Notes under the pieces: model-generated
The model's input: only the letters and a program-made list of their open reading frames with translations
What the model was told of the DNA's origin: nothing
Database searches by the model: none
Translations under genes and position numbers: made by a program
In this document: positions 46,262 through 57,257 of the stretch, one piece after another
Layout of the letters: each line of letters starts with the position of its first letter
Position numbering within the stretch: position 1 is the stretch's first letter
NCBI RefSeq assembly: GCF_001642805.2
Contig: NZ_CP016948.1
Span: 1 to 64,000 of the forward strand
Origin: Serratia surfactantfaciens
GTDB taxonomy: Bacteria; Pseudomonadota; Gammaproteobacteria; Enterobacterales; Enterobacteriaceae
DNA length: 64,000 nt
Reading direction: 5' to 3'

Positions 46262-48622
46262 TCAGAATGCGCGCTGATACGGCAGAATGCCGGAGCGCAG
46301 CATTTCCGCGGAGCCGAGACTATGATCGCTGCTCAGGCCACGCAGTTCGACGTTGAACGAAACTCTGTTGTCGTAAACGCTGGTATTGTTGCTGGTGTTC
46401 CAGTCGGTGATCTTGCGCTCATAGCCCAGGGTCACTGCCCAGCAGCAGGTGTTGTACTTCAGCCCCACCAGCTGATCGGCGGATTGTTTGGCGCGGGTGT
46501 CGTAGTAATACGCCCCGACGACCGCCCAACGATCGGCGATCGGCCAGCTGCCGGTAATGCCCACCTGCGAGATGCCGTCCTGGAAGGCCGGAACCGTCTT
46601 GGTGTTCAACGCCGTCTGGATGTATTCCGGCGTGGCGTAACGGTAGTTCAGCTGCACCACGCGCTCGGCGTCCTGGCGGTATTCCACCACGCCGTTGCCC
46701 AGCGAGACGCTGCTCAGGCGGGTGTCGTACTGCAGGCCGCCGCGCAGACCCCAACGATCGTCGATCTTCCAATAGGTATCGCCGGCCCAGGCCACGCTGC
46801 CGGTATTATCGTTGTTATCGAAACTCGTCATCTGGTCGCCGGTACGCGAACGGCTGAAGTAGTAGATTTGACCCACGGAAGCGTTAAAACGTTCAACCAG
46901 CGCGTCATCATAAATACGGGTGGTCAAACCGGTGGAGACACGGTTCTGCGAAGCGATGCGATCCAGGCCGCTGTAGGTGCGGTCGCGGAACAGGCCGGAG
47001 TAATCGGTCTGCAGCAGCGTAGTGTCGTAGGTGTAGATGTTGCTCTGATCGCGATACGGCACGTACAGGTACTGCACGCGCGGCTCCAGGGTCTGGGTAG
47101 CGCCTTCTGCCCAGATCATCGGCCGCTCGAACACCAGCTTGCCGTCGACCTTGAACTGCGGCAATACGCGGTTGACCGAATCGTCAAGATCCGGCGCGGC
47201 GGCGCCTTTGCGGCTCTGGTAGTTGGCGGCGAAACCGTCAGGAATATCCTGCTGGTAGTGGGTCGCCATCACCTTGGCTTCGGTGTTCAGGCTGGCCCAG
47301 CCGTTGGTTAGCGGCAGGTTGAGCGTCGGTTCCATATGCAGACGGGTGGCGTCCGGGCTATACGGGTTGACGCTGGTGAACTTGGCCGCCTGGCCGTAGA
47401 TATGGAAATCGAACGGGCCGAGGTCGTTCTTGTAGTAGTTCAGGTCCAGCTGCGGCTGCACCTTGTAGGTCTGCGACCAGGTACGATCGGTATTGTCGAA
47501 GATCTGGAACTGCTTGGAGCTCAGCGTGGCGTTCCAGTTCTCGTTGGCGTAGCCGAGGCTGAATTTTTGCGTGGCGTAGCCGTCGGTGGTGGACCCGTAC
47601 TTGGAGTCCAGATCGGTGAAGTATTTGTAATCGCTGACCTTGGTGTAGTCGACGTTGAAGCGCCACACCTGGTCCATGACACCGTTGTGGTTCCAGTAGA
47701 ACAGCCAGCGTTTGCTGTCGTCATTGTCTTTGCCGTATTCCCGATCTTTCGGCAGCCAGTCCAACTCCATCAGGCCGAGACCCGGCTGCACCAGGTAGCG
47801 GAATTCGGTCTGCCACTGCAGGCCGCGCTTGGACATATAGTGCGGCGTGATGGTGGCGTCGTAGTTCGGCGCGATGTTCCAGTAGTACGGCAACATGAAT
47901 TCGAAGCCGTTGTTGCTGCCGTACTTGGCGTTCGGGATCAGGAAGCCGGAGCGGCGCTTGTCGCCGACCGGCAGCTGCAGATACGGGCTGTAGAACACCG
48001 GCACGCCGCCGATGCGGAAGCGGGCGTTCCACACTTCTGCCACTTGTTCTTCACGATCGTGGATCACTTCGGAGCCGACTACGCTCCAGCTGTCGTCACC
48101 TGGCAGACAGGAGGTAAAGGTGCCGTTTTCCAGAATGGTGTAACGGTTGGCGCCGCGCATTTTCATCTTGTCGGCGTCGCCGCGCCCCTGACGACCTACC
48201 ATCTGGTAGTCGCCCTCATAGACGTCGGTATCTTTGGTGTTCAGGTTCGACCAGGCCTTCGGGCCTTTCAGTTTGATCTGATTGTCGCTGTAGTGCACGT
48301 CACCGGTGGCCGTGACGGTGCGCACGGGCTCCGTCTGACCCGGGTTTTGCGTCTGGTTCAGCTCAACTTCTTTGGCGGTCAGGGTGCTGTTGCCCTGCTC
48401 GACACGCACGTTGCCGCTGAACAGGGCGCTTTTCGGGTAGTCGGCGCGCGAGTCGTCGGCATTGATGGTCACAGGCTGGCTGTTTGGATCGCCGCTGACC
48501 AAAGGCTTGTCGTAAACGGGAACGCCAAGCATGCATTGCTCGGCCAGATCAGCCAGCGCATGCTGACTGTAGAGTGCCGTCCAAATCATCGTGGCCAGCA
48601 GGGTTGGGAAACTTTTTTTCAT
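46262..48622 (-). CDS. lptD: LPS-assembly outer membrane protein LptD
   Basis: Beta-barrel that inserts lipopolysaccharide into the outer leaflet with the LptE lipoprotein. 786 residues. Signal peptide 1-24 ends at SQHALA. N-terminal beta-jellyroll domain (about 60-200) and C-terminal barrel. All four disulfide cysteines are visible: C30 (EQCMLG), one in TFTSCLPG, and the adjacent pair in NTCCWAV. First gene of a six-gene minus-strand operon. In E. coli it has a sigma-E promoter; I found no convincing one here. Divergent from djlA across a 228-base gap. Confidence 0.97.
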   Translation of the reverse strand: MKKSFPTLLATMIWTALYSQHALADLAEQCMLGVPVYDKPLVSGDPNSQPVTINADDSRADYPKSALFSGNVRVEQGNSTLTAKEVELNQTQNPGQTEPVRTVTATGDVHYSDNQIKLKGPKAWSNLNTKDTDVYEGDYQMVGRQGRGDADKMKMRGANRYTILENGTFTSCLPGDDSWSVVGSEVIHDREEQVAEVWNARFRIGGVPVFYSPYLQLPVGDKRRSGFLIPNAKYGSNNGFEFMLPYYWNIAPNYDATITPHYMSKRGLQWQTEFRYLVQPGLGLMELDWLPKDREYGKDNDDSKRWLFYWNHNGVMDQVWRFNVDYTKVSDYKYFTDLDSKYGSTTDGYATQKFSLGYANENWNATLSSKQFQIFDNTDRTWSQTYKVQPQLDLNYYKNDLGPFDFHIYGQAAKFTSVNPYSPDATRLHMEPTLNLPLTNGWASLNTEAKVMATHYQQDIPDGFAANYQSRKGAAAPDLDDSVNRVLPQFKVDGKLVFERPMIWAEGATQTLEPRVQYLYVPYRDQSNIYTYDTTLLQTDYSGLFRDRTYSGLDRIASQNRVSTGLTTRIYDDALVERFNASVGQIYYFSRSRTGDQMTSFDNNDNTGSVAWAGDTYWKIDDRWGLRGGLQYDTRLSSVSLGNGVVEYRQDAERVVQLNYRYATPEYIQTALNTKTVPAFQDGISQVGITGSWPIADRWAVVGAYYYDTRAKQSADQLVGLKYNTCCWAVTLGYERKITDWNTSNNTSVYDNRVSFNVELRGLSSDHSLGSAEMLRSGILPYQRAF

Positions 48623-48850
48623 ACGCGGTTTTGGTGTTCCGTCATCAGAGGCGTCGTGTCCGGCAAACGGTCAGAGACTATATTACTCATCTGCGTTGCG
48701 CTAGTGCTAAATCCAGCCGTTTACTTGCGTCGTCGTTAGGCGCAAAGATAAATGACAGGTATGATAATCCAAATTCTGGGAAAAATCGCCTGCGCCCTTT
48801 CCTGAAACGGAGGAGAGCGGGCGGCTTTCGGCATGATAATTGAGGAGTAT

Positions 48851-49672
48851 ATGCAGTATTGGGGAAAACTGCTCGGCGTCATCGTCGCCATCTGGTCTGG
48901 CGCGGGATTCTGGGGTGTAGTTCTGGGGCTGATTATCGGTCATATGATCGATACGGCGCGCAGCAACAAGCGCAGCCGGGGTTTTTTCACCGACCAGCAA
49001 ACGCGGCAAACGCTGTTTTTCCGCACCACTTTTCAGGTGATGGGCCACCTGACCAAATCCAAAGGACGCGTCACCGAGGCGGATATCCAGATTGCCAGCC
49101 TGTTCATGGATCGCCTGCAGCTGCACGGCGAAGCGCGCACCGCGGCGCAGCAGGCGTTCCGCGAGGGCAAACAGAGCCAGTTCCCGCTGCGTGAGACGCT
49201 GCAGCAGTTCCGCAGCATCTGCTTTGGCCGCTTTGATTTGATTCGGATGTTTCTGGAAATTCAGATTCAGGCGGCGTTCGCCGACGGCTCGCTGCATCCG
49301 AATGAACGTCAGGTACTGTACGTCATCGCCGAAGAGCTGGGCATTTCGCGCGCGCAGTTCGATCAGTTCCTCAGCATGATGGAGGGGGGGCGCCAATTCG
49401 GCGGCGGTCAACAGGGCGGGTATTCGCAGGGCGGCTATCAGCAGGCTCAGCGCGGCCCGACGCTCGACGATGCGTGCAAGGTGCTCGGCGTGAACAGCAG
49501 CGACGATGCCGCCACCATCAAGCGCGCCTACCGTAAGCTGATGAGCGAACACCATCCGGATAAGCTGGTGGCGAAAGGCTTGCCGCCGCAGATGATGGAA
49601 ATGGCCAAGCAAAAAGCGCAGGAGATTCAGGCTGCGTACGACCTGATCAAACGCGAGAAAGGTTTTAAATAG
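48851..49672 (+). CDS. djlA: membrane-anchored J-domain protein DjlA
   Basis: Type III DnaK co-chaperone that modulates the Rcs phosphorelay in E. coli. 273 residues from ATG 48851 ([10 protein letters not shown]); an upstream ATG at 48833 adds six residues. Single N-terminal membrane segment (about 7-30) with small-residue pattern, a TerB-like helical middle domain, a Gly/Gln/Tyr-rich linker (about 185-205), and a C-terminal J domain containing HHPDK near 237-241. Preceded by GAGGAG. Confidence 0.96.
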   Translation: MQYWGKLLGVIVAIWSGAGFWGVVLGLIIGHMIDTARSNKRSRGFFTDQQTRQTLFFRTTFQVMGHLTKSKGRVTEADIQIASLFMDRLQLHGEARTAAQQAFREGKQSQFPLRETLQQFRSICFGRFDLIRMFLEIQIQAAFADGSLHPNERQVLYVIAEELGISRAQFDQFLSMMEGGRQFGGGQQGGYSQGGYQQAQRGPTLDDACKVLGVNSSDDAATIKRAYRKLMSEHHPDKLVAKGLPPQMMEMAKQKAQEIQAAYDLIKREKGFK

Positions 49673-49681
49673 GCGATGAAA

Positions 49682-49712
49682 GCGGGCCCGGCATGCCGAG
49701 CCCGTTTAACAT
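49682..49712. terminator. terminator-like hairpin between djlA and rluA
   Basis: Stem of about ten pairs with one mismatch (49683-49692 with 49695-49704). T-tracts on both sides are short, so efficiency is uncertain. Confidence 0.55.
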
Positions 49713-49717
49713 ATGAT

Positions 49718-50368
49718 TCAGAAATCCGGCTCGGCGCGAAAGTGCATCGGCGTCTGGAAGGCGGGATGGGTGATGCGCAACTCTTGCGCATGCAGCTGCA
49801 ATCGCGGCGCCATCGCCTTGGCTTCCGGCGGGGCGTAGAAACCGTCGCCGAGTATCGGGTGCCCCAGCGCCAGCATGTGCACCCGCAGCTGATGTGAGCG
49901 GCCGGTGATCGGCGTCAGCTTCACGCGCGTGCTGCCATCGGCGTCGCGCGACAGCACCAGATACTCGGTTTGCGCCGCTTTGCCGGTGTCAAAACACACC
50001 TTTTGCAGCGGCCGATTCGGCCAGTCGCAGATCAGCGGCAAATCCACCAACCCCTCGTCATGTTCCATATGCCCCCAAACGCGGGCGATATAGGATTTCT
50101 TCGGTTCGCGTTCGCGGAACTGCCGCTTCAGCTCACGCTCGGCGGCCTTGTTGAGCGCCACCACGATCACCCCGCTGGTGGCCATGTCGAGCCGGTGCAC
50201 CGATTCGGCGGCCGGATGATCGGCCTGAATGCGGGTCATCAGGCTGTCTTTGTTTTCCGGCGCGCGGCCGGGCACCGACAGCAAGCCGCTGGGCTTGTTG
50301 ACCACCATGATGTGTTCATCCTGATACAGGATGTGCAGCGGGTCCTGCGGGGGATTATAGGGTTCCAT
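49718..50368 (-). CDS. rluA: dual-specificity rRNA/tRNA pseudouridine synthase
   Basis: Makes pseudouridine 746 in 23S rRNA and 32 in several tRNAs (E. coli RluA). 216 residues. The RluA-family catalytic motif HRLDMATSG has D61 as the nucleophile. Starts MEPYNPPQDPLHILYQDEH. Downstream of rapA on the same strand, with 57 bases between; possibly one operon. Confidence 0.97.
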   Translation of the reverse strand: MEPYNPPQDPLHILYQDEHIMVVNKPSGLLSVPGRAPENKDSLMTRIQADHPAAESVHRLDMATSGVIVVALNKAAERELKRQFREREPKKSYIARVWGHMEHDEGLVDLPLICDWPNRPLQKVCFDTGKAAQTEYLVLSRDADGSTRVKLTPITGRSHQLRVHMLALGHPILGDGFYAPPEAKAMAPRLQLHAQELRITHPAFQTPMHFRAEPDF

Positions 50369-50425
50369 CTTGGCTCCGCGAAAAGGGCCGAACGGGGAGG
50401 CGGCTGCCTCCCCGCGTCGCGCCGG

Positions 50426-53332
50426 TTACTGGTGGGTGACCACCACCAGACGAATGGCATCCAGGCGCCAGCCGGCTTCATTGAGGTTGGCCAGCACCTG
50501 ACGGCGGTTGAACTCCAGCGTTTCGACTTCGTCGTCGCGAATGTTCGGGTTGACCGCTTTCAGCGCTTCCAGACGCGTCAGCTCGGCGCTCAGCTTGTCG
50601 TCCGCCTCTTGTTTGGCTTGCTCGATAAGCGTGCGCGCCTGTGCTTCGACCAGGCTTTCCGCCTGCTGCAGCATGGCGTGCACGTCTTGCTGCACGGCGT
50701 TGACCAGCTTGCTGGAGGTGTGGCGGTTGACCGCGTTCAACTGGCGGTTGAAGCTTTCGAACTCGACCTGCGCCGCCAGGTTGGTGCCCTTGCGATCCAT
50801 CAGCATGCGGATCGGCGTCGGCGGCAGGAAGCGGGTCAGCTGCAGGTGCTTCGGCGCCTGGGCTTCCACCACGTACACCAGCTCAACCAGCAGGGTGCCG
50901 ACCGGCAACGCTTTGTTTTTCAACAGGGACACCGCACAGCTGCCGGTATCGCCGGACAGGATCAGATCCAGGCCGTTGCGAATGATCGGGTGTTCCCAGC
51001 TGACGAACTGCGCGTCTTCGCGCGACAGCGCCTGATCGCGGTCGAAGGTGACGGTGCAGCCGTCCTGCGGCAGGCCCGGGAAGTCCGGCACCAGCATATG
51101 GTCGGACGGCGTCAGCACGATCAGGTTGTCGCTGCGGTCTTCCTGATTGATGCCGACGATGTCGAACAGGTTGAGCGCAAAGCCCACCAGGTTGACGTCG
51201 TTATCCTGCTCGGCGATGGCGGCGGCCAGCGCCTGGGCTTTATCGCCGCCGTTGGAGTGCATCTCCAGCAGGCGGTCGCGCCCCTGTTCCAACTGCGCTT
51301 TCAATTGATCGTGCTGTTGGCGGCAGGCGTGGATGAATTCGTCCAGCCCTTCCTGCTCGGTCGGCGCGGCCAGAAAACCGATCAACTGCTCATAGCAGCT
51401 GTCGTAGATGGTGCGGCCGGTCGGGCAGGTGTGCTCGAAGGCGTCCAGCCCTTCGTGGAACCAGCGGCCCAGCACCGCCTGCGCGGTGTGCTCCAGGTAA
51501 GGCACCATGATCTGGATGTCGTGCATCTGGCCTATACGGTCCAGACGGCCGATACGCTGCTCCAGCAGGTCCGGGTTGAACGGCAGATCGAACATCACCA
51601 GCTGGCTGGCGAACTGGAAGTTGCGGCCTTCGGAACCGATCTCGGAACACAGCAGCACCTGCGCGCCTTCCTCTTCGGAGGCGAAGTAGGCGGCGGCGCG
51701 GTCGCGCTCGATGATCGACAGCCCTTCGTGGAACACCGCGGCGCGGATCGCTTCACGTTCGCGCAGCACCTGCTCCAGCTGCAGCGCAGTGTCGGCCTTG
51801 GCGCAGATCACCAGCACTTTTTCGTTGCGGTTGGCCAGCAGGTAATCCAGCAGCCATTCGACGCGCGGGTCGAAGTTCCACCAGGTGGCGTTTTCGCCTT
51901 CGAATTCCTGGTAGATTTGCTCCGGGTACAGCATGTCGCGCGCACGGGCTTCGACGGACTTTTTAGCGCCCATGATGCCGGAGACTTTGATCGCGGTCTG
52001 ATACTGGGTCGGCAACGGCAGCTTGATCTGGTGCAGGTTGCGGTGCGGGAAGCCCTTCACGCCGTTACGGGTGTTGCGGAACAGCACACGGCTGGTGCCG
52101 TGGCGATCCATCAGCATCGAAACCAGCTCCTGGCGCGCCTGCTCGGCGTTGTCGCCTTCGCTGTTGGCGGCTTTGAGCAGCGGCTCGATGTCCTGCTCGT
52201 CGATCAGCTCGCCCAGCAGGTTCAGCTTGTCGTCAGCCAGGCGCTCACCGCTCAGCAACAGGGTGACGGCGTCGGCCACCGGACGGTATTTCTGCTGCTC
52301 GGCGACGAACTCGCCGTAGTCGTGGAAACGGTTTGGATCGAGCAGGCGCAGGCGCGCAAAGTGGCTCTGTTGGCCGAGCTGTTCCGGGGTGGCGGTCAGC
52401 AGCAACACGCCGGGGATATGCTCGGCCAGCTGTTCGATCACCTGATATTCGCGGCTCGGCGCTTCTTCGCTCCAGGCCAGGTGGTGCGCTTCATCGACCA
52501 CCAGCAGGTCCCACTGGGCGTCCGCCAGCTCTTCCAGACGCTGCTTGTTGCGGCGCACGAAGTCCAGCGAGCAGATCACCAGCTGTTCGGTCTCGAACGG
52601 GTTGCTGCTGTCGAGCTTGGCTTCGGCGTAGCGGCTGTCGTCAAACAGCGAGAAGTAGAGGTTGAAGCGGCGCATCATCTCCACCAGCCACTGGTGCTGC
52701 AGCGTTTCCGGCACCACGATCAGCACGCGCTCGGCGCGGCCCGCCAGCAGCTGCTGGTGGATGATCATGCCGGCTTCGATGGTTTTGCCGAGGCCGACTT
52801 CGTCCGCGAGCAGAACGCGCGGCGCATGGCGCTGGCCGACTTCATGGGCGATGTGCAGCTGGTGCGGGATCAGACTGGCGCGCATGCCGCGCAGGCCGGC
52901 GAACGGCAGGCGATACTGCTCGCTCTGGTATTTGCGCGCGCGAAAACGCAGCGCGAAACGGTCCATGCGGTCGATCTGGCCGGCGAACAGACGATCCTGC
53001 GGTTTGCTGAAGGTCAGTTTGCTGTCCAGCAGCACTTCGCGCATCGCCACGCCGCTTTCCTGGGTGTCCAGACGGGTGCCGATATAGGTCAACAGACCGT
53101 TTTCCTCTTTCACCTCTTCCACCTGCAGCTGCCAGCCCTCGTGGCTGCTGACGGTATCGCCCGGGTTGAACATCACGCGGGTGATCGGCGAATCGTTTCT
53201 GGCATAGAGGCGGTTTTCACCGGTGGCGGGGAAAAGCAGGGTAATCATGCGCGCATCCAGCGCCACGACGGTTCCCAATCCTAATTCGCTTTCCGTGTCG
53301 CTGATCCAGCGTTGACCAAGAGTAAAAGGCAT
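50426..53332 (-). CDS. rapA: RNA polymerase-associated SWI2/SNF2 ATPase RapA (HepA)
   Basis: Recycles stalled or post-termination RNA polymerase using ATP hydrolysis. 968 residues, the E. coli length. N-terminal Tudor-like domains (about 1-110), Walker A DEVGLGKT at 177-184, DEAH box near 279-282, and helicase motif VI in [12 protein letters not shown]. Full-length with no anomalies. The 247-base gap between polB and rapA (53333-53579) holds the rapA promoter, which I could not define. Confidence 0.98.
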   Translation of the reverse strand: MPFTLGQRWISDTESELGLGTVVALDARMITLLFPATGENRLYARNDSPITRVMFNPGDTVSSHEGWQLQVEEVKEENGLLTYIGTRLDTQESGVAMREVLLDSKLTFSKPQDRLFAGQIDRMDRFALRFRARKYQSEQYRLPFAGLRGMRASLIPHQLHIAHEVGQRHAPRVLLADEVGLGKTIEAGMIIHQQLLAGRAERVLIVVPETLQHQWLVEMMRRFNLYFSLFDDSRYAEAKLDSSNPFETEQLVICSLDFVRRNKQRLEELADAQWDLLVVDEAHHLAWSEEAPSREYQVIEQLAEHIPGVLLLTATPEQLGQQSHFARLRLLDPNRFHDYGEFVAEQQKYRPVADAVTLLLSGERLADDKLNLLGELIDEQDIEPLLKAANSEGDNAEQARQELVSMLMDRHGTSRVLFRNTRNGVKGFPHRNLHQIKLPLPTQYQTAIKVSGIMGAKKSVEARARDMLYPEQIYQEFEGENATWWNFDPRVEWLLDYLLANRNEKVLVICAKADTALQLEQVLREREAIRAAVFHEGLSIIERDRAAAYFASEEEGAQVLLCSEIGSEGRNFQFASQLVMFDLPFNPDLLEQRIGRLDRIGQMHDIQIMVPYLEHTAQAVLGRWFHEGLDAFEHTCPTGRTIYDSCYEQLIGFLAAPTEQEGLDEFIHACRQQHDQLKAQLEQGRDRLLEMHSNGGDKAQALAAAIAEQDNDVNLVGFALNLFDIVGINQEDRSDNLIVLTPSDHMLVPDFPGLPQDGCTVTFDRDQALSREDAQFVSWEHPIIRNGLDLILSGDTGSCAVSLLKNKALPVGTLLVELVYVVEAQAPKHLQLTRFLPPTPIRMLMDRKGTNLAAQVEFESFNRQLNAVNRHTSSKLVNAVQQDVHAMLQQAESLVEAQARTLIEQAKQEADDKLSAELTRLEALKAVNPNIRDDEVETLEFNRRQVLANLNEAGWRLDAIRLVVVTHQ

Positions 53333-53579
53333 ATATTGTCGGCTCGATTCTTTGTAAGTAAGTCTTGTTACCGGGCGGGAAAGGCCGCGGCACCTGTACT
53401 GAACGTCAGCTAATCCCGGTTTGTTTTAAATTTGGCGGGCAATAGCCGTTCACGCCATGCAGACGTCGCGAGACGGCAGGGCTAAGCGTGGTTCAGTTTT
53501 GGGAAGGGCGCTATGGTAATGGAAGGCGGCGCGTTCGTCACCTGCAAAACCCGATGATTTTTCTTAACCTGGCGCAATC

Positions 53580-55946
53580 TCAAAACAGCCCCATTTGCCC
53601 GGTGACCAGCGTGGTGAAATCGTCGTGCAAGAAAGGGAGTATAGCGTCTGCCACCGGTTGCAGCTGACGTTCGAGGTAATGCTGATAGTCGATGGGCGAA
53701 TGGCGGGTTTCCAGCGGTTCCGGCCCGGCCACGGTCATCACGTAGCTGATCCAGCCGCCGTTCTGATACTGCAGCGGCCGCCCTTGTTGGCGGTTGTAGT
53801 CGTCGGCGATGCGCGCGGCGCGGGCATGTGGCGGCACGTTGCGCTGATAGTCGTCGAGCTTTCTGCGCAGGCGTTTGCGGTACACCAGCTGATCGTCGAA
53901 GTCGCCGTTCAGGGTTTTGCCGACGTAGTCGCGCACATAGTCCTGATAGGGCTGCCGTTTGAAGATGCGCTGATAGAGCTGTTGCTGGAACTGCTGCGCC
54001 AGCGGCGTCCAGTCGGTGCGCACCGTTTCCAGCCCTTTGTACACCATCTCTTCCTCGCCGTCGGCGCGTGCGATCAGGCCGGCGTAGCGTTTTTTGCTGC
54101 CCTGTTCGGCGCCGCGAATGGTCGGCATCAGGAAACGGGAGTAGTGGGTTTCGAACTCCAGCTCCAGCGCGTTCTCCAGCCCGAACTGCTGCTGCAGCTG
54201 TTGCCGCCACCAGGCGTTGACCCGTTGCACCAGCGCCCGGCCGATCTGCGCCGCCTGTTGCTCGTCATGCGGCTGTTTCAGCCACACGAAGGTGGAGTCG
54301 GTATCGCCGTAAATTACCTGGTAGCCTTCGGCTTCGATCAGCTCGCGGGTTTGCCGCATGATCTCGTGGCCACGCAGGGTGATCGACGACGCCAGCCGCG
54401 GATCGAAGAAGCGGCAGCCGCTCGATCCCAGCACGCCATACAGCGCGTTCATGATGATTTTCAGCGCCTGCGACAGGGGCTTGTTGTGCTGGCGTTTGGC
54501 GGCCTCGCGGCCCTGCCAGATCTGCTCGACGATCGCCGGCAGGCAGTGTTTGCTGCGCGAGAAGCGGGCGTTGCGAAAGCCGGGCACCGAGTCGGCGTCG
54601 CCTGGATGGCGCATGCCCTCCACCAGCCCGACCGGATCGATCAGGAAGGTGCGGATGATCGACGGGTACAGGCTTTTATAGTCCAGCACCAGCACCGAGT
54701 CGTACAGGCCGGGCCGCGAATCCATCACGAAGCCGCCGGGGCTGTGCTCCTCCGGCTGTTCGCCGAGGTTGGGGGCGACAAAGCCCAGGCGATGCATACG
54801 CGGCATATAGAGGTGGCTGAAGGCCGCCACCGAGCCGCCGCTGCGATCGGCCGCCAGCCCGGTGACGGTGGCGCGCTCCAGCAGGAAGTTCAGCAGATCG
54901 GCCTTGGCGAAGATGCGCGTCACCAACTCGCAGTCCTTCAGGTTGTAGCGGGCCAGCGCCGGCTTGTCTTCAGCGAAGCGCCGGTCGATCTCCGCCATGC
55001 GCTGATAAGGGTTGTCGATCGCCTTGCCTTCACCCAACAGTTCCTGTGAAACGTATTCCAGGCTGAAGGAGGGAAAGTTCCAGGTGGCGGATTTCAGCGC
55101 TTCGATGCCGTCGATGATCAGCCGGCCGGCGGCGGCGGCGAAAAAGTGGTTCTGTTTGAAGCCGTGCTCGCGCCACTCCAGCAGGTTGCCGCCGCGCCCC
55201 AGCCGCAGCGGGATCTGGTAGCGCTCGGCGTGCTTTTGCAGCACCCGCAGATCGAACTGCACCAGGTTCCAGCCGATGATGGCGTCGGGATCGTGGCGTT
55301 CCAGCCAGGCGTTCAACCGTTCCAGCAGTTGGGGGCGGCTGGCGCAATATTCCAGATCGAAATCCAGCGGCTCATCGCCGCCGTTGGCCGGCCCCAGCAT
55401 GTACACCTGCCGCTGGCCGCAGCCTTCCAGCGCGATGGAGTAAAGTTCGCCGTGGGCGGTGGTCTCGATATCCAGCGATACCAGCTTGAGCGTTGGGCGG
55501 TACTCCGGCGCCGGCTTCATCTGGCCGTTGAGCAACAGGCCGCCGCCGTTGGGGTTGCCGTTGAACCACACCGGCGCGGTGATGAAGCGCTCCATCAGGT
55601 AGCGCTCCGGTGGGCGAATGTCGGCCTCGTAGACCGCAACGCCGCCTTCCCGCAGCAGTTTTTCCAGCTTGATGAGCTGACGGTGCTGGCGGCAGTAAAG
55701 CCCCAGCATCGGGCGGTGGTGAAAATCCGTCAGTGCCAGCGGTTTCAGTTCGACTTGCCGCTCTTCCCGCAGCAGCAGTTCCGCGCGCTGCCGGTGTTCG
55801 GCGGGGATAAACGCCACCGAGGTTTGCGGCGACAGACGCAGCTGACGCGGGCCCGCGTCGGTCGCCAGCCAAAATTCGACCTCGGTGCCGGTGGGCGTGT
55901 CGCGCCAGTGGCGAGTGAGCAGGAAACCCTGTTGCAGTGCTGTCAT
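53580..55946 (-). CDS. polB: DNA polymerase II
   Basis: Family B polymerase for replication restart and translesion synthesis. 788 residues. 3'-5' exonuclease motif VSLDIETTA near 153-161; polymerase motifs DYKSLYPSI (motif A) and YGDTDS (motif C) are intact. The upstream region carries a LexA-like half-site next to a TATAAT box, different from the full box in E. coli. Upstream of rapA on the same strand. Confidence 0.97.
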   Translation of the reverse strand: MTALQQGFLLTRHWRDTPTGTEVEFWLATDAGPRQLRLSPQTSVAFIPAEHRQRAELLLREERQVELKPLALTDFHHRPMLGLYCRQHRQLIKLEKLLREGGVAVYEADIRPPERYLMERFITAPVWFNGNPNGGGLLLNGQMKPAPEYRPTLKLVSLDIETTAHGELYSIALEGCGQRQVYMLGPANGGDEPLDFDLEYCASRPQLLERLNAWLERHDPDAIIGWNLVQFDLRVLQKHAERYQIPLRLGRGGNLLEWREHGFKQNHFFAAAAGRLIIDGIEALKSATWNFPSFSLEYVSQELLGEGKAIDNPYQRMAEIDRRFAEDKPALARYNLKDCELVTRIFAKADLLNFLLERATVTGLAADRSGGSVAAFSHLYMPRMHRLGFVAPNLGEQPEEHSPGGFVMDSRPGLYDSVLVLDYKSLYPSIIRTFLIDPVGLVEGMRHPGDADSVPGFRNARFSRSKHCLPAIVEQIWQGREAAKRQHNKPLSQALKIIMNALYGVLGSSGCRFFDPRLASSITLRGHEIMRQTRELIEAEGYQVIYGDTDSTFVWLKQPHDEQQAAQIGRALVQRVNAWWRQQLQQQFGLENALELEFETHYSRFLMPTIRGAEQGSKKRYAGLIARADGEEEMVYKGLETVRTDWTPLAQQFQQQLYQRIFKRQPYQDYVRDYVGKTLNGDFDDQLVYRKRLRRKLDDYQRNVPPHARAARIADDYNRQQGRPLQYQNGGWISYVMTVAGPEPLETRHSPIDYQHYLERQLQPVADAILPFLHDDFTTLVTGQMGLF

Positions 55947-56019
55947 AACCCCTTCGTCTTCCGCCGGGTGGCGTGCGCGACATTCAGCGAGATGTCGGTT
56001 TTGGCGCTAATATAGATAA

Positions 56020-56043
56020 ATTATAGTATGGGTTTTTATACAG
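56020..56043 (-). promoter_or_regulatory. polB promoter region with partial LexA-like box
   Basis: On the minus strand CTGTATAAAA begins at 56043, but the matching right half-site (ACAG) is replaced by CCAT. A TATAAT -10 box follows at 56025-56020. The E. coli polB box, as I recall it, has the same left half followed by an intact ACAG. Confidence 0.5.
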
Positions 56044-56160
56044 TGATTGTCCATTGCCGCGCGGTGTTGCCAAATACGCATACAATTCATCGATTGACTC
56101 GTCTGCGGCGGCACTGGAAAATCCTCCGCCCGTTTGGCCCGAATAATCCACAGAGGTGTA

Positions 56161-56931
56161 ATGGAAGCCTATTTACAAGATTTGATCACCCAGTCACTGG
56201 CTTTCACCCTGATGGTCGTCCTGCTGGTCGCTTTTCTGGAGTCGCTGGCGCTGGTGGGGCTGCTGCTGCCCGGCACGGTGATGATGGCCAGCATCGGCGC
56301 GTTGATCGGCAGCGGCAAGGTGGACTTTTACTACGCCTGGGCGGCGGGCATCGTCGGCTGCCTGCTCGGCGACTGGATCTCTTATTTCGTCGGCCGCGCG
56401 TTCAAGGGGCCTTTACACCGTTGGTCTTTCCTGAAGAAGAACAAGGCGCTGCTCGATAAAACCGAGCACGCCTTGCACCAGCACAGCATGGCGACCATTC
56501 TGATCGGCCGTTTCGTCGGCCCGACGCGCCCGCTGGTGCCGATGGTGGCCGGCATGCTCGATCTGCCGCCGTACAAGTTCGCGCTGCCGAACATCATCGG
56601 TTGCCTGACCTGGCCGCCGGTTTATTTCTTCCCCGGCATTCTGGCGGGCGTGGCGATCGATATTCCCGCTGGTGCCGACAGCGCGATGTTCAAGTGGCTG
56701 CTGCTTGCGGCGGCGCTGCTTGTCTGGCTGGCGGTATGGTTGAGCTGGCGCTGGTGGCGTGAGGGCAAGCGCAACGCCGATCGGCTGAGCCGTTGGCTGA
56801 CGCCGCTGCGGCTGCGCGTGGTGTGCGGATTGAGTTGGCTGGTGGCACTGGTGGCCGGTTATGCGCTGAGCCAGCAGCCGCTGATGCCGGTGTATCGCCA
56901 CCTGCTGTGGAAGGTGTTGTCGGGTCAATGA
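56161..56931 (+). CDS. yabI: DedA-family inner membrane protein YabI
   Basis: 256 residues with about five to six hydrophobic segments. DedA signatures: FLESLALVGLLLPGTV near 25-40, GDWISYFVGR near 71-80, and GRFVGPTRPLVPMVAGM near 117-133 containing the conserved arginine. Family members take part in membrane lipid homeostasis, probably as undecaprenyl phosphate or lipid flippases, and in drug and pH tolerance. ATG at 56161 follows AGAGG; the frame opens to 56134 without support. Divergent from polB, convergent with ilvN. Confidence 0.95.
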   Translation: MEAYLQDLITQSLAFTLMVVLLVAFLESLALVGLLLPGTVMMASIGALIGSGKVDFYYAWAAGIVGCLLGDWISYFVGRAFKGPLHRWSFLKKNKALLDKTEHALHQHSMATILIGRFVGPTRPLVPMVAGMLDLPPYKFALPNIIGCLTWPPVYFFPGILAGVAIDIPAGADSAMFKWLLLAAALLVWLAVWLSWRWWREGKRNADRLSRWLTPLRLRVVCGLSWLVALVAGYALSQQPLMPVYRHLLWKVLSGQ

Positions 56932-56953
56932 CAAAAGGGGGGCGAAAGCCCCC
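56932..56953 (-). terminator. ilvBN terminator
   Basis: Stem GGGGGC/GCCCCC (56938-56943 with 56948-56953), tetraloop, followed on the minus strand by CTTTTGT. Confidence 0.75.
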
Positions 56954-56960
56954 GTTCGCC

Positions 56961-57254
56961 TTACTGGAAGAACGCTTCCAGCTGTTCAAATACCCGCACG
57001 TCTTCGCTGTGGCGCTTCACCTGCAGCACATCCTCCAGCTTTTCCACCTGGCTTATCATCTGCTCCAGCCGCTGATCGTCGGCGACCAGTAGCCAAATGC
57101 GGCTTTGCTGGCCGTCTTTCAACGGCAAACACAAAATGCCTTCGACGTTGAACGCGCGGCGAGCGAACAGCCCGCAAACGTGCGACATCACGCCGGGATG
57201 GTTGCGCACCGCCAGCTCCAGGATCACCTGGGGTTTATCTTGTGGTTGCAGCAT
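56961..57254 (-). CDS. ilvN: acetolactate synthase I, regulatory subunit
   Basis: 97 residues, the short IlvN type with a single ACT domain ([21 protein letters not shown] at the start) rather than the longer IlvH. Confers valine feedback inhibition on IlvB. Starts three bases after ilvB ends, so the subunits are co-translated. Followed by a terminator. Confidence 0.96.
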   Translation of the reverse strand: MLQPQDKPQVILELAVRNHPGVMSHVCGLFARRAFNVEGILCLPLKDGQQSRIWLLVADDQRLEQMISQVEKLEDVLQVKRHSEDVRVFEQLEAFFQ

Positions 57255-57257
57255 GGC

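Noticed and set aside
47336..48739. Open frame antisense to lptD
   Set aside because: Mirrors the lptD reading frame; the sense frame has signal peptide and conserved cysteines.
48623..48850. Sigma-E promoter for lptD
   Set aside because: Expected from E. coli, but the only GGAAC-like sequence lies too close to the start codon; no properly spaced pair was found.
49970..53284. Open frame of 1104 codons antisense to rapA and rluA
   Set aside because: Same shadow composition; it spans two real genes and their gap with no ribosome site.
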